This document shows positions 11,306 to 23,141 of a stretch of DNA of 64,000 bases, piece by piece. Made by a program: the position numbers and the translations under genes. Within the stretch, counting starts at the first letter, position 1; each line of letters opens with the position of its first letter. Source of the DNA: Pyronema omphalodes (taxonomy: Eukaryota > Ascomycota > Pezizomycetes > Pezizales > Pyronemataceae); contig JAJJXM010000061.1 of the NCBI GenBank assembly GCA_024516155.1, forward strand, positions 248,001 to 312,000, read 5' to 3'. The notes under the pieces were generated by a model. The model searched no databases. It was not told where the DNA came from and was given only the letters and a program-made list of their open reading frames with translations.

Positions 11306-12638
11306 CGCACTGTTCGGAGCTGCGATATGGATGGAAAATTGCTGTCTGAAAATAACGGAATACAATGCGTTTTGTTGACGGTTGTTCGCCGTGCTTTTTC
11401 AGCAATTGTATTCCAGTCAACAAAAGTCGAACGCTTCTGAACTTACCCAATGTTTGGAATGCCAGAATAACGAGAGCACCATACACTTTACTTTCACCAC
11501 ACAGGCAGGATATTTTTCAGGAAGATATTACACGAGATGTTATTGATCGGCAGCGGCGACTCGTCTGTATCACTGGTCTTACGATACTTGATTCACTCAT
11601 GTCGAATAATAGTCAGGCGAATATCTAGAATATACGGTTACATTAGGATTTTGGTTTTCAGCTCGTAATTGTTTTCTCCTTTTTTTCTTTAAGTTACTCC
11701 ACACGCAAAGCACTTGCTTGCTCTCTTTGTAGGATTTTACTTTGTACAACGCGATCAATGTTAGCAGAATGGCATGTAGGGTTAGCAGGAATGAGTAATG
11801 ATGAATAAAGCGAAGTTAATATATGATGGCCCCAATTATTTACCTTGAAAATATGTCTTGGTGATGGGGAAACCTGTGTTTTTTTTCTGAATAATCGTTT
11901 CTGGTCTACTACGGATTCTGTTGTCCGATAAGAAAGACGCCTAATCTTTGAGATTACTACTCATTACGATTAAAGTCAAATAACGTGTTAAAGCGAAATG
12001 CATCGGTGGACCTGGTTTTAAGGTGCCTATTGATATGTTGAGATTGATATGGATTGGTATGGCTTGTTGTGTTCTATGTATTCCTTTCCGCTTCTGGGGT
12101 TCTATTCCCGAGCAATCCATCAGAAGATACGGCTCAAGGAGGGATGAATGAGGTGCGATAAACCCGCTCCCGCCAATCACCCTAGCATGGGGAGTTATCG
12201 ATTTTGCCCGTGCTTTATGACCATAGGCCCACACTGGTCTCTGTACAGAGTCAAGGGAAAGCGCTCTAGGACCCTTCTTCATGCTGGAAGCGATCACCTG
12301 CATGCGTTCACGTGGAATAAGAGTTGCCAAAAATAATGCATGCCTATCATGACGATGCATTTGTGCATGTATGTAGAATATCTGGAGGTAAACTCGGGTG
12401 TATGGGGCTTAAACAATCCCAAAGCAACACAACAACCCAGAATATGGGCTCATAAACACAATAGCCACAACAAAATATTACCACAAACAGGGTTGCCATA
12501 ACAACACAACCAAATTTCCGCTGGTCAACACACAGGCATATGGTTACACAAAATCACAAACGCGTACCAAATTTCAAACATAGCATCCATTTTCAGTACA
12601 AACAAAATCACAGTATAAATCAGAAAAAGTCTAATATT
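11306..12638. other. Downstream flank of X copy 2, no gene seen
   Basis: 11,320-11,400 still aligns with the sequence downstream of X copies 3 and 4 (GATGGAAAAT, AACGGAAT, GACGGTT), so the duplicated unit extends past the stop codon. An inverted pair GGAATACAAT / ATTGTATTCC lies at about 11357-11414. Nothing else recognised. Confidence 0.45.
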
Positions 12639-12830
12639 ATGTCTTGCTGTGTGAAATTCTTTTGTTGTACGTACGATAAGCTAGAGACGACTACGAAGGA
12701 GGTGGTGATGGATATAAGCGCGGCTGTGTTAGTGCTAATTAGCCGAGATGCATTGTGCTACATACCATTAGCGGAGTTCACAGCGGCGATTATTAGTCAC
12801 GGGGTAAATGTCATCAATGTAGGATTTTAG
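12639..12830 (+). CDS. Hypothetical 63-aa cysteine-containing ORF
   Basis: ATG 12639 to TAG 12830. The N-terminus is cysteine-rich (MSCCVKFFCC), followed by a hydrophobic AAVLVLISRDA stretch. The 19-bp string TGCATCTCGGCTAATTAGC (reverse complement of 12734-12752) recurs in inverted orientation near 21,987, where ALISRDA is again encoded, so the piece belongs to a dispersed repeat or an old gene family. No recognised domain. It may be non-functional. Confidence 0.25.
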   Translation: MSCCVKFFCCTYDKLETTTKEVVMDISAAVLVLISRDALCYIPLAEFTAAIISHGVNVINVGF

Positions 12831-14222
12831 AGGCATAACCTCGAGTCAATAAGCCCTCACAAAATTACTTATATTTGTTTATCGGAATATTAGTAAGTGC
12901 ATGTGTAGCCTCCTTATTATCCATCAATGCGCGCTCGTAATTTCGTCGGGAACTTCCGCGTATCTGTTAGTCCCCGGTAACTTAGTTTTGTTGCTATGGC
13001 AACGCTTTGTTTTAGTAACGCTTTGTTGTGATTGCAAATTCTATACTAAAAATGGTAATGCATTGAACTTCTTTTGGTCTTCCAGGAACCGCGCATGGTA
13101 CAAATGATTTCTTTTCCACGTGAATTTCTACATGCAGGCAATCGGTCTTGGCCAGGAATGAGGGCTTATCTGGTAGCGCTGCCTCACATCACGTGGTTTG
13201 CGATAAGGTCATTATAGAGCGGCAGCAGCGGCGGAAACGTATCCCCAGCTGGTGGGCCGCCGGTATGGACACCATACAACGGGGCTGGTGTGTTGCATCC
13301 CTCCTGAAATTCACCCCTCCCACGGTCTACCCACCTGTAATTTCTCCCTGATGAATTCCAAACCTTCTGTGAATCATCTCCTCTACAATCCATTCATCTC
13401 TCCCGTAGTTCAGTCTCCTGATGGCAGGCCTGTAAACGGAATTTCAGAGGCAAGGAAGAACATATAGAATAAAGTCAATCACTTCAATCACCACATATTG
13501 ATAGATATATTTTCAACGGAGCGACAATACATGTATCAAGATAAAGCATATAAGGTACTTCTTTTTATCGGCTATGAATATTATTATTGGAGATTAGGTC
13601 TCCTTATCAGATAACGGAGCCGTAATTGAACAAAGATAACATTTTTTCTATTTTTCAAAAGCAGCATCTTGCAAAGTAAAACCACATATTGAGGGGAAAT
13701 AATCATAAAGCGATTCTCCTTTCTTCTTCATCAGCCATTTCTACCAACCATACATGAATGTCTGCCAATATTAATCGCATCATTTATGCAAAATAAAAAC
13801 CTAGAAAGGAAGTAAGAAGATAATTGGCACGTAAATTCACCAAACCCAAAAATATCAAATACTAGATGGTAACCGAGATTTTACATATCCGTGGATTTTA
13901 ATGATTTGACTTGGTTAGCATATTATGTACGTGGATCCAGTACCGCAAGACAAGCAAGGCGAATTATTAAAAGATATTGTCCGCGGCGAAAGAAAATGGC
14001 GAGATAGTCTAGTCATTCCGGCATGACTGCCGCTGGAAAATGCCGGTCCAAAAGAATTTGAACATACCTGCGTAAGAAGGGTTAGGTCAAAAGTGTCGGG
14101 CCGTCGTTCTTCAATATGCTTCAGGAGAACATACAGGAAATAACCGTCGATCAAAGAATTTAGATTCCGTTGTTTTATGGCCGGAAATATTCCATCGAAA
14201 ATTTGTAAGTCCAATGGTTACT

Positions 14223-15417
14223 CTACTCCCGATAAAATGAGACACCACCATCCTTCTTTTCCTCACACATCCAGTGATCGATACCATAACTGAGACTCTT
14301 TTCGAGAAGGGCAAGATTTCCCAGGGTAAGAATGGCTTGAGTGGTGTTCATCACGAGCTGTTGTTTGTATTCGGTACTTTTGTTGTCGGAATGATGGGTT
14401 TCAGCAGTAATATCGGCGCCTATAGTAGCGGTATTGGCTGTACAAGTTAAATCTTGAACTAATGACAAAATTCATCAATCCACTGCCCCCTATAGTATAG
14501 TTAAAAAAAGAATTTATTATACCTGCTAGAAATTCGTGCTTAAACTCCTTGGACTGAGGTTGCATACGGGCGGTATTGCAGAGTTCGGCACGGTCCGTCC
14601 AGGACGGCGGACCGGACGGGACCACGCTGGTGGTCCCGTCCCGTCCACCTTCCTGGACGGACGGCCACTAGGTGGTCCGGTCCCGTCCTCGAACTCAAAA
14701 GACCGGACGGGACGGCGGGTGACGGCAGGACCGTGGTCTTTGGGTGCGCTAGTGTGCAGGGGGCCGTTTGGTTCAAGTTTGCCAGATATTATGGACCGCA
14801 GCAGTGACGTTTTCAGCACTTCAGTATGAACCCTTCATGTTGCACTTGATTAAAACTTTTGCACCCCACTGCAGGTGCACGCTCCACCCAGCAATAGTTT
14901 GACTGCTTATGGTAGCTTGATGTTATTATTTTTTCTTAGTAAAGTACGATTACGCTATAAGTATTTCTTCTGTCCTTCTCGTTCTATCTTCTACTATTCT
15001 CTCTTCTACCTGCAACCTCAAGAGTTGTGTTCATTCGAGAAGGATGGGGAAGGACACATTTTAGTGGTGGGAGAAGGCGCATTCTTATGCATCAGTATGG
15101 TTTTTTTTTGTTTGCAAGCAATTCCATATAGGTGACTTTAACTCGTGCGATGCATCATAATTATCTAAGGAAAACACCATGAGCCGTAGTAAAAAAAATT
15201 GCGGGTTGCGAGTGACCGGCAGTGACGCTAGTCGTGGTCACCCACGGTCACCCGCGGTCCGTCCCGTCCATGGTGCCTCCAGGACGGCCGGTCCTGGTCC
15301 TACTACAGGACGGGACCGCGAGTGGCGGTCCGGTCCCGTCCTTGGCCAGGACGGGACCGGACGGACCGTGCCGAACTCTGCGGTATTGTTTGAGTTCTTG
15401 CGTGGTTTGTTGGACAT
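14223..15417 (-). pseudogene. X-family gene, copy 3, exon 1 split by a hAT MITE
   Basis: Exon 2 is 14458-14223 (236 nt) and ends in the family core (AILTLGNLALL, YGIDHWMCEE, KKDGGVSFY). The intron is 14522-14459 (GTATAAT...TTAG). Exon 1 starts at ATG 15417 but is interrupted by the element 14579-15380. Counting the 8-bp target duplication once, exon 1 is 29+8+48 = 85 nt, exactly the length in copies 2 and 4. Without the insertion the frame would be open, so the insertion is the only visible lesion and may be recent. The element itself would need to be spliced out for expression. It lies downstream of P copy A on the same strand. Confidence 0.75.
14579..15380. mobile_element. Non-autonomous hAT element (MITE), 802 bp
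   Basis: Perfect 20-nt-plus terminal inverted repeats beginning CAGAGTTCGGCACGGTCCGT. Perfect 8-bp target duplication CGGTATTG at 14571-14578 and 15381-15388. The paralogous position in X copy 4 (about 24,895) reads GTCGGTATTATTTGAG without the element, a natural empty site. Subterminal regions are dense in GGACGGGACC-type repeats, as expected for hAT transposase binding. No transposase is encoded. Confidence 0.93.
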
Positions 15418-15559
15418 TCTGAAAGCTTGAGATACCCGAAAATAATATGCGTTGGTTGATAGAGAGATCAGTGGATGGAAAGATTACTCTGACTGTCGTG
15501 CTGTCCGGGAATCGGATCTACAGATGGAAGACTTTATAACGACGTGCTGTCAGTAAGAC

Positions 15560-17935
15560 TGTGTCGCCCCTCCTTCCCGATCTCAGTCTGTTCAAGTTTA
15601 AACATTTGCTTTACATGCCGTGAAAACTTTTACATTATCATTGGCTGGTCACCATGGGCCATGTGCTCACTGTTTCTGTTGCGCCGTTAAGCCAGCGAGT
15701 GGTTATTCCGAGTTGCAAGGTGCAAAATTTCGACCAGTAACTTTCAAGGGAACACAACTCTAGCTTCAATGCAGCAGAATAAGGTACGACCAAAACACAT
15801 CATCAGTTTTTGCCGTAGATATGTCTCTGTAACATTTCCGTAAATGGTGAAGCGAGCCGCGAAACTTGGCCAAAAAGGATCATAGTCCTCATAATATGAA
15901 AAGATTGCCTTCAAAAATAATCCTGTCAGGATGAGGAAATAGCTGCGCATGTGCGTGAATGAAAAATTAAGAGGATGTCAGGTCGAGTGACTAGATAACA
16001 GAGATATTGTCGCCATGCCCTTTCCGAGTCCTTGGTTCATAATGTCCTCATACGTGCATAATTCCATTTCCAATGGTCCGACTGACAACCTGTGGTGTTA
16101 ATTCTGTTGATTCCTGTGTGTATGTCCATGAGGTTTCGTGCTCTTTTGTGAACCCCCCCCCCCCCCCCTAGCACTGACCCTCCATTCCGCAGAATCGGCG
16201 CCATCGCCTTCGGTAGTCGTACTGAATAGATTTTAGAATTTGCCGCTCATTATTCCCTATTACTTAGCATAGCTTCAAGCGCCTTTCGTCTCATACCCAC
16301 TGAATTTGTATATATGTTCAGTGTTATCAGACTAAGGTATATGGGAGTGCCTGGAACCGGCGCAGAATACGAAGATTCAGCTAGAAACGAGTATTCAAAA
16401 TCAGCCTGGAGGATTGTCTCGAGTGCACTACTAGATATGGATGGATGCCTTGCATAATGGATGTTCTCCGGTATATACTTTATTATTAAGCGAGGTGCAT
16501 ATCAGAAAACCCTCCTCAGGTCGTACCCGCCCGGAAAAATCAAAGCTACCAGCCTTAAGTTTCGATAAGGATGTGGGTACAAGATTGTGTGCGTTCTGTC
16601 CTCCATCATATTCTTGCGGTATTGTAATAAATCTCTCTGAGGACTTCGCGTCAGGAGAATACAAGAGCCAAAATTCAAGGCGTTATTGGTTAAGATGAGT
16701 ATGCTCACCGATTGTCTCCGTGATTCTGGGATGGATATAGTCCAAAGCAGGATTCTTTATTGTGGCGTGGTTATCAATTCCTGTGCACTTCTTGGCGATT
16801 GTGGACGGAAATGGAGCCACGAATATTCCAGATTCAGTGAATGAGGGTTGGTCGAATAGGTCTCAATTGGACTCACCGTGGTGTCTGCTGATACTTTTGT
16901 TTGCGTATGTCGCCGAATACAGATGGAACTGCATGTAATCAACATCCTTGAAATTCTAGCCATCCTCCAAGTTTTCTCATGTTTCTCACTGCATCATCTT
17001 TCTAATCGAGTTAGGTTTTTTATGGAGATTTGATTGGTTCCTGTTGCATTACTGCGCGTAATTTCATTCAAGACCGGAGGAATAAGCCTGCTGTTGGCGA
17101 GGCTATCGGTGTCATTTCCTCTGTATGCGGCATATTGAATCGAGCTGTACATGCTGTTGGTATCGAAAGAAGCTGATATTTGCGCACAGTGTTGCGTACG
17201 CACCTAGAGTCAACAGCAGATCAAAATTAGTCCATAAACTACCTGATTCTGGATTATCCCATGCCTCTAAAATGAGGCGGAAATATTCGTGCATCCACAT
17301 GTTAACCATTGCCTATACAATGTTAGCTATAGGTCAGTTTGACATCCGGTGAAAGCAAACCAGACAAAATTACATCAATGTCATACCTACAAACGCACGT
17401 GGCCACTCTATAACGTTCTCTAACTGTTGACCGGAATAGTGCTGGTGCATTTTACCAAATATCTTAATGCGTAATATCCCCCTTCTGCATCTGTGCATGT
17501 CATAACAGATCTTGTGCATTCGCTCGGTTACTGACGGTGGCTAAATCTCAAGCCCAGTCATATCAGCTCTCAGCTTATTATATCTGAAGGTATAATGTTG
17601 GAAATCATGAAGATAACTCATGATTTTAATTGGTGGATTCATGTTGCGCTAACTATGGAGTTCACTGTCAACAATTATAAACCTGCATGCAGTGAATCCA
17701 CCGCTTTTCGTGCACAGGTTTCAACAATTCCCCCGGGGTCAAGATATGTATTCTAGAGCCGGGCCATTCATAAGCCGGTGTAACCAGGAAGAGCAACGAC
17801 AGTGACTTACTTGTATTACTGAGAGATGTTCGCGGAATGCAAACTGAAAATGCTAAAGGATCAACTGGATATCCTTCGACATTAACCGTGGAAGAAGGGC
17901 GTGAAAATAGGATATCATCCGTGAACAACTTATAT
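15560..17935 (-). pseudogene. P gene, copy A (decayed partner gene upstream of X copy 3)
   Basis: Minus-strand relic. The 5' exon starts near 17928 (MFTDDILFSRPSSTVN...) and ends at a TACAA|GTAAGT donor near 17,809. The next exon reads WPGSRIHILTPGELLKP at about 17,700-17,770. Downstream pieces include FRLILEAWDNPESG (about 17,240-17,285) and a segment matching copies B and C around 16,250-16,330 and 15,740-15,900. Frames are interrupted by many stops. No family recognised. The order of conserved blocks is the same in copies B and C, which shows common descent. A run of about 20 C residues lies at 16,147-16,167. Confidence 0.55.
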
Positions 17936-18000
17936 GCCGGAGGAGGGAATCGACAGAATTTGAAGGAAAAAGATTGTCGGACAGGAAGAGAAAAGTACGG

Positions 18001-19190
18001 ATAGACTCGGCAATGTCTTCATGCAAACGGCAATCTGGTGGCGCGATTTGTCTTAGATAAATAATAAGATCCGGCTATGTTCGGAAGTACTGGTGGTTTG
18101 AGGAGCGAGGGCTATTGATAAGGAATGGTATCAAATATGATCCCTGTAGGGAATACTACCTTCTGATTTGATTTGATTTGCTTTTCTTTAACGTTCCCAA
18201 CCTTAAGGTTATGACGTATGCCACAGTCTAATTACATTTCGAGGCTCCAGCGGTTACCTTAGAGTCTCGCTGGGATCCGCCCCAGAGCGTACTTTATTTC
18301 TTGGGCCTGTTACCATCTCTCTTCCTCCTGCTGGTTTTCATTCTCGTCGTTACATTTTGGAGCCCTGTTTGCTCTTTTCCCACCCTGCACTCTCAACTCG
18401 ACACTCCCACTCCGTTATTCGTACCCTGCCTCTGCTCTCCTCTGCTCTCCTCTGCTCTCCTCTACTCTCCTCTGCTCTCCTCTGCTCTCCTCCTCTCTTC
18501 TCCTCTCTCCTCCTCTCTCCTCCTCTCCTCTCTTCTCTTCTCTGCTCCGTTACACTGGCCTTCGCCCGTCGACTTTTTGCCCCTCTTTTCAGACCTCTCC
18601 TTTCGCCTATCTCTTCAGCTTTTGTCTCATCCTGTCCTCTTCTTCCTCTCTCCTCCTCTCTTTTGGAATACTACCTTCGATACTATTATTTGTAGATGCA
18701 TACTTAAGGGGTTAGCGTGGCCAGAGTTGCTGCATAGTACAGAGACATATCATACGTTCTCCTGTAAAAAGCACATTAACTAATGAACACTTCATTACAG
18801 ATATTTATATATGCATGTGATTATCTAGATTTACCAGCTGATTCGTCGTCAAAGACCGCATCCAGGGCCGCTAATAACCGTCGCGTATTTCGATCCAGTA
18901 GACAAGCGCCTTTGCTTCCCCATATAGGTAGTCCATTAGACATTGTAATGACGTCACATATACATTTCAACCCTCACCACAGTAACCATCACAATATCAG
19001 CCATAACAGCAATAAACTTCACAATCGCAATCAGTACTCAATGAAAGCCCAAAGGAACCCAAAAAGCAGCACGGCAGGATATTCGAAACCGAGAGGAAAC
19101 TTTCGATGAGAAATAAAATCACTGCCTTGACCAGATGACGCGGTCCACGGGGAAGAGGTGTGCAGAATATAGGCAAAAATTGAGTGCGGA
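18001..19190. other. Gene-poor stretch with CT-rich microsatellite
   Basis: A TCCTCTGCTC-type polypyrimidine tract fills about 18,435-18,560 and a shorter one 18,640-18,660. GGAATACTACCTTC occurs at about 18,149 and 18,664. The long plus-strand frames here are products of the repeat. No gene supported. Confidence 0.5.
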
Positions 19191-19223
19191 CCGTCGTACT
19201 ATTCAAATATTATTCAAAGAATA

Positions 19224-19609
19224 CAGTCGACTCGGGTTATAAGGATACTATCTATAAGAATACCCACTGTAGAAGGGTACCAGCCGCGGTCCCGACGGTT
19301 TTTGTATGGGAATTAAGGGTATCACAGTGTACTAGAATATCCTTAAGAAAATGCCGAAAATTTGTATGGTACCCTTATACAGTGGGGCAGCTGGTGATGT
19401 GGCTATAGTGCAATTTGTGTGGCTATGGTGCAATTTGTGTGGCTATGGTGCAATTTGTGTGGCGCTAGGACTCCACTTACCTACGCACTACCCCAGCTCT
19501 GTGCATCTCGATCAATCACTCGTGCCAAGCCCCTCGGTCTTTAAGAATATACATCATATAAGGGTATACCCTTTCGGTCCCGGCGTACCCTTATAGACCG
19601 AGTCGACTG
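19224..19609. mobile_element. Pogo/Tc1-mariner-like MITE, 386 bp
   Basis: Terminal inverted repeats CAGTCGACTCGG...TATAAGG with TA on both sides (19222-19223 and 19610-19611). Inside are three tandem copies of a 20-bp unit, GGCTATGGTGCAATTTGTGT (19401-19460). No coding capacity. TA targets and CAGT termini fit the pogo/Fot1 branch. Confidence 0.82.
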
Positions 19610-19778
19610 TAGGAAGATACCGTACCTCATCAAGACCTCAACAATTCAGTCGCACTGCAAATATCAAGATGCCGAGTAAAACGAATTACGTGATTTTGTT
19701 ACATGAGACACATGCACATGCTGTCTCACCTGCAAGCCATCTACATTATGGGGGAATATGCCTGTACCCCCCGGTACA

Positions 19779-20883
19779 CAGACCTCCCAGTCGTACAAAC
19801 CAGTTTAAAATGACGGCCAAAACGGACTGTACGGACTGTTGGAATATGAGAACTGTACGGCGACCCAGTTCAGTTTACTGTCAGTAATATAAACTGGTTG
19901 AACGGCGAAAACCAGTTAACTGAATGCAAGGCTTGGCAAACCGGGTGAACTGTTTAAAACTGCCAAAACTGGTTTGTCCAGAGGAACTGGTTTATGAAGG
20001 GGCAATAAATATTATTCAGTGCATACATAACAAAATTCGATCCTAATTTGGTCCCCAGAAATAACAACTGACGCCTACGATTGAAGCTCTTGAGCCCCTC
20101 AATGCCCTCCAGAGTGTCTGCCTGCATCGAATGAAGGTCCGATATAATGATTTTCTTGCATTCGAAAAACAGCCGCTCGGGCTCGGCGCTCATTGCGGGA
20201 ATAGACAGCAGTACTTCAACAGCCGTTTTGCAAAGTTTGGGGAACCTGGCCCGCTGCCGGGGCTCACACCACCACTCAATGGCAGAAGGACCATCCCCAA
20301 GTGCTGCCTCCAGTCTCAGCGCATAGTAATCGACATACTCGTCCGGCTGCGTGGGGCTACCTGTTGCCGTATCTTCAGAGCCTTGTTGAGGTTCTAGCGG
20401 GGTATTAAAAACAGGTGGTATAGAGGAGAGGCCGCTGGTAACGGAACTCATTGTAGGTGGTTGGAGAGAAATGGCAGTGTAAGGTATGGTTGAGTTCTGT
20501 AGGTCAAGAGAAAATAGTCTAGGCAAGATATATAGGACGATCCAGGCCAGCAGAGGTGCGTTCAAACGAGGTTTCGGTACAATATCTGCACCGGTTTGGC
20601 TGTCTATAATCCTCCATACATGGGTTTGGCTGTTTATTCTTCTGCGCAGTAGTCAACGAGGTGGTTAAACTGCTTTGTATCTGACAACCAGTAAACTGTT
20701 TACCGAGTCAGTTCAATCAGTTCAATCAGTGCACTGCAGTTACCTGGTTCTATGGAACCCTCAAAACTGAACCAACTGCGTATCCGGGATACGAAAACTG
20801 CACCAACTGACTGTGAATTATCGGTTCAGTTTATCTGGTTTACGATTTTACCCGGTAAACTGGCTATACGGTTGGGAGGTCTG
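19779..20883. mobile_element. hAT element relic, 1105 bp
   Basis: Ends CAGACCTCCC and GGGAGGTCTG with imperfect longer inverted repeats, and a perfect 8-bp target duplication CCGGTACA at 19771-19778 and 20884-20891. Both subterminal regions are rich in ACTGGTT/AACCAGT motifs. It contains the 3' part of a transposase gene on the minus strand and lacks the catalytic region. Confidence 0.9.
19954..20565 (-). pseudogene. hAT transposase C-terminal fragment
   Basis: A 203-codon open frame inside the hAT relic. From the internal Met at about residue 39, a Ser/Pro-rich linker leads into the hAT C-terminal dimerisation region: IEWWCEPRQRARFPKL, AVEVLLSIPAMSAEPERLF, then a short basic C-terminus. Family members normally have 600-800 residues with a BED zinc finger and an RNase-H-like DDE core; both are absent, so this cannot transpose on its own. 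It could still dimerise with a full-length transposase, but that is speculation. Confidence 0.85.
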
Positions 20884-20891
20884 CCGGTACA

Positions 20892-22400
20892 GTCAAAAGG
20901 GTGGCGAGACCTATGGATGACCACCAAAAGATTTTATCGAAGCTTATCGGCTAGATATAAGGACGAAACTGATGAGCCGTCAAGGCATTAAAGTCATTAT
21001 GAAGGCTGAAATATTTTCGCATTTCAAAGTTTTTACGACTTCTTGACTCGAGCTATGTCTGAGACACCTATCGGCTTGAGCGATGTAAATTTCATCAATC
21101 CTGATCTTCGCCAACACACCGCAGTTTGGTCCAACCTGAGGTCCAATCACGACGAATCACTCATATCCGTATATATTCTGATTACCATACAAAATTCTTA
21201 TTATCACCAACCATCTTGGGATTATTCGCAATTGAAGGTATAGTCAGGTAAGCGAGATAGGTCCAGAGTGGATACTACTCAACCTCCGCTAGTACGGCTT
21301 ACCGGGAAAACCCACCGTCTCACCATCCCGCCGTCACCCGCGTCACCCACGGTCCGGTCCTGTCTTTTTGTTACAAGCAATCACAAATGACTTCAGAGCC
21401 CTCTCACATTAGTCCTTCGAAATGACGGTCCTTGAATGAGAATAATCAGCAAAAAGCAGTTAGTTAATTTGTAGTGACAGGGATTAGAAATTAAATGCCA
21501 GGAATTCCAGATAGGCGAAGTCAAGTATGAATTGCCACGAATTGGTGTGAGGCTGCCAAGTTTGATAGAAGCCTATCTTGTGTGAAATTATGTTCATCTC
21601 CCATAATCCTCTTATCCCTGGATATGATTCCATCCGTATCGAAATACAGTTTGTAGGTATTCCAACAAATGTTCTCCAACCGTAGATGTTTTGACATGGT
21701 ACTTGATGGTAAAGGGAGAGAGTAGAAACAGAACAAGGAGGCTTGACGAACTGACGCAACAAAGGACAGCGAGAGCGACGGCATATGTCATCTAGACTTA
21801 GCGGCCGAGTTTTGATTATGTACATAACCCCTTGTCTGACTCGAATCACGATCATGCAACTATAACCGTTGATCTTCAGGATCAGCATGTACATAAAATA
21901 ATGACAGGAGATCACGCCTATAATATCCTATATCGACTTATGACGGCCGCTTTCAACTTCTATGGGCGTATCGATCACACCGCGCTTCTGCATCTCGGCT
22001 AATTAGCGCCGCTATAACCGCTCCTACTACCATCTATGTAGTCTTCTCTTGCATCGTCAACAAAATGACTGGAATTAACACAGCATGCAAGGATGCTGAT
22101 GAAACCTCATAACTGATACCCAAGTATCAAAATAAGCCCACTGTCCTCAATTATAAGCATCGTGAGTGATATCCGGAAATCTAAACCTTACGTTTCTTCG
22201 CTAGTCATTATTTACATTTTCAAAAGCTTCGAATACTCCGAGTTTCTTTATCAACAACAAAATAGGACAGTATATTTCTGTACTTAGTTCTTGACAAAAG
22301 CAGGGCGATGATTGGCATCGCATTGACCGATTTCAAAATTTTACGGCCAAAATTACGTTTTTTTATATATTCTATATATACTACAAATTGCTCTTGTACT
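20892..22400. other. Gene-poor stretch
   Basis: No supported gene. A short GC-rich piece at about 21,310-21,375 (CCCGCGTCACCCACGGTCC) resembles the subterminal sequence of the 802-bp hAT MITE and may be a relic. 21,985-22,060 carries the inverted match to the 12.7-kb ORF. Confidence 0.4.
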
Positions 22401-23141
22401 GTATTTGGGTATATAGGTAGTGAGTGGCGTGTGTTTTATATAATGCGCCGCCCCCGCGTGTGTCTTGGTCAGCGGCGAGTTGGCTGTGTTGCTATGGCGA
22501 TACGTCTTGTCTTAAAGCCTGATAGTTGCATGGCGACGCTTTGCTATGGCTCTAAAGTCAAGTCGTTGTGTTACGTTGAAATATTACGTTGAGATTATTT
22601 TGACCATTCATGTAGTCTAGGAATACATTACCAAAAGCATGCCCAATTCTTGGCAACTCCGATTTCCACGTGGATTTCTGCACGTGTAATCAGACTTGTC
22701 TTATAGGGGGACTTATTTGGCAGGGCCGTTTGACGTGACTATCTGTTGAAGGTCGCCTAATGCCCAGGTGTCTTGGCCGCACTTAGGGCTTACGTGACTG
22801 GCACGTGGAGGTGGAGTTTACACATTGGGTATATCTCCCTCTGTTGACGCGTAGAGCTAGATTACCATCGTTCTCAATGAATACACGCTTCCACCTCCAC
22901 CTTCTCACGCATTCCCGTTTCACACTATCAAGCTGGGATGATCAATCCGAGCCCAAATTAGCGAGCGCGGGGGCGTAGGACCAGGCTATGTAGTATATGG
23001 AGCATCCCTCCTCCAATCCATCACCCCCGATTACACGCATTTAAAGTAGAATCTCAAGGCGAGGAAGAATACATTGAAAAGAGTTAGCCATATCAACCCC
23101 ACCATTTATAAATTATATGCTTTTACTGGCTATCGTGATTA

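Larger units (their letters stand above)
12840..18000. repeat. Segmental duplication, left copy (A')
   Basis: Aligns in the same order with 22.4-27.6 kb. Landmarks: TTGCTATGGC near 12,990 versus 22,490; TTTCCACGTG near 13,110 versus 22,665; GAGATTAGG near 13,590 versus 23,760; X copy 3 versus X copy 4; P copy A versus P copy B. Identity is moderate and indels are common, so the duplication is old. It differs by a hAT MITE present only here and a TA-flanked MITE present only in the right copy. Confidence 0.6.

Noticed and set aside
14526..14829. Arg/Gly/Pro-rich frames on both strands at 14.5-14.8 kb
   Set aside because: They translate the GGACGGGACC subterminal repeats of the hAT MITE.
18149..18680. 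GGAATACTACCTTC direct repeat as a target duplication of a 500-bp insertion
   Set aside because: 14 bases is atypical, the inner ends show no inverted repeats, and the interior is a microsatellite.
18301..18783. 160-aa Leu/Ser/Pro-rich frame
   Set aside because: Largely a translation of the CT-rich microsatellite; no independent coding signal.
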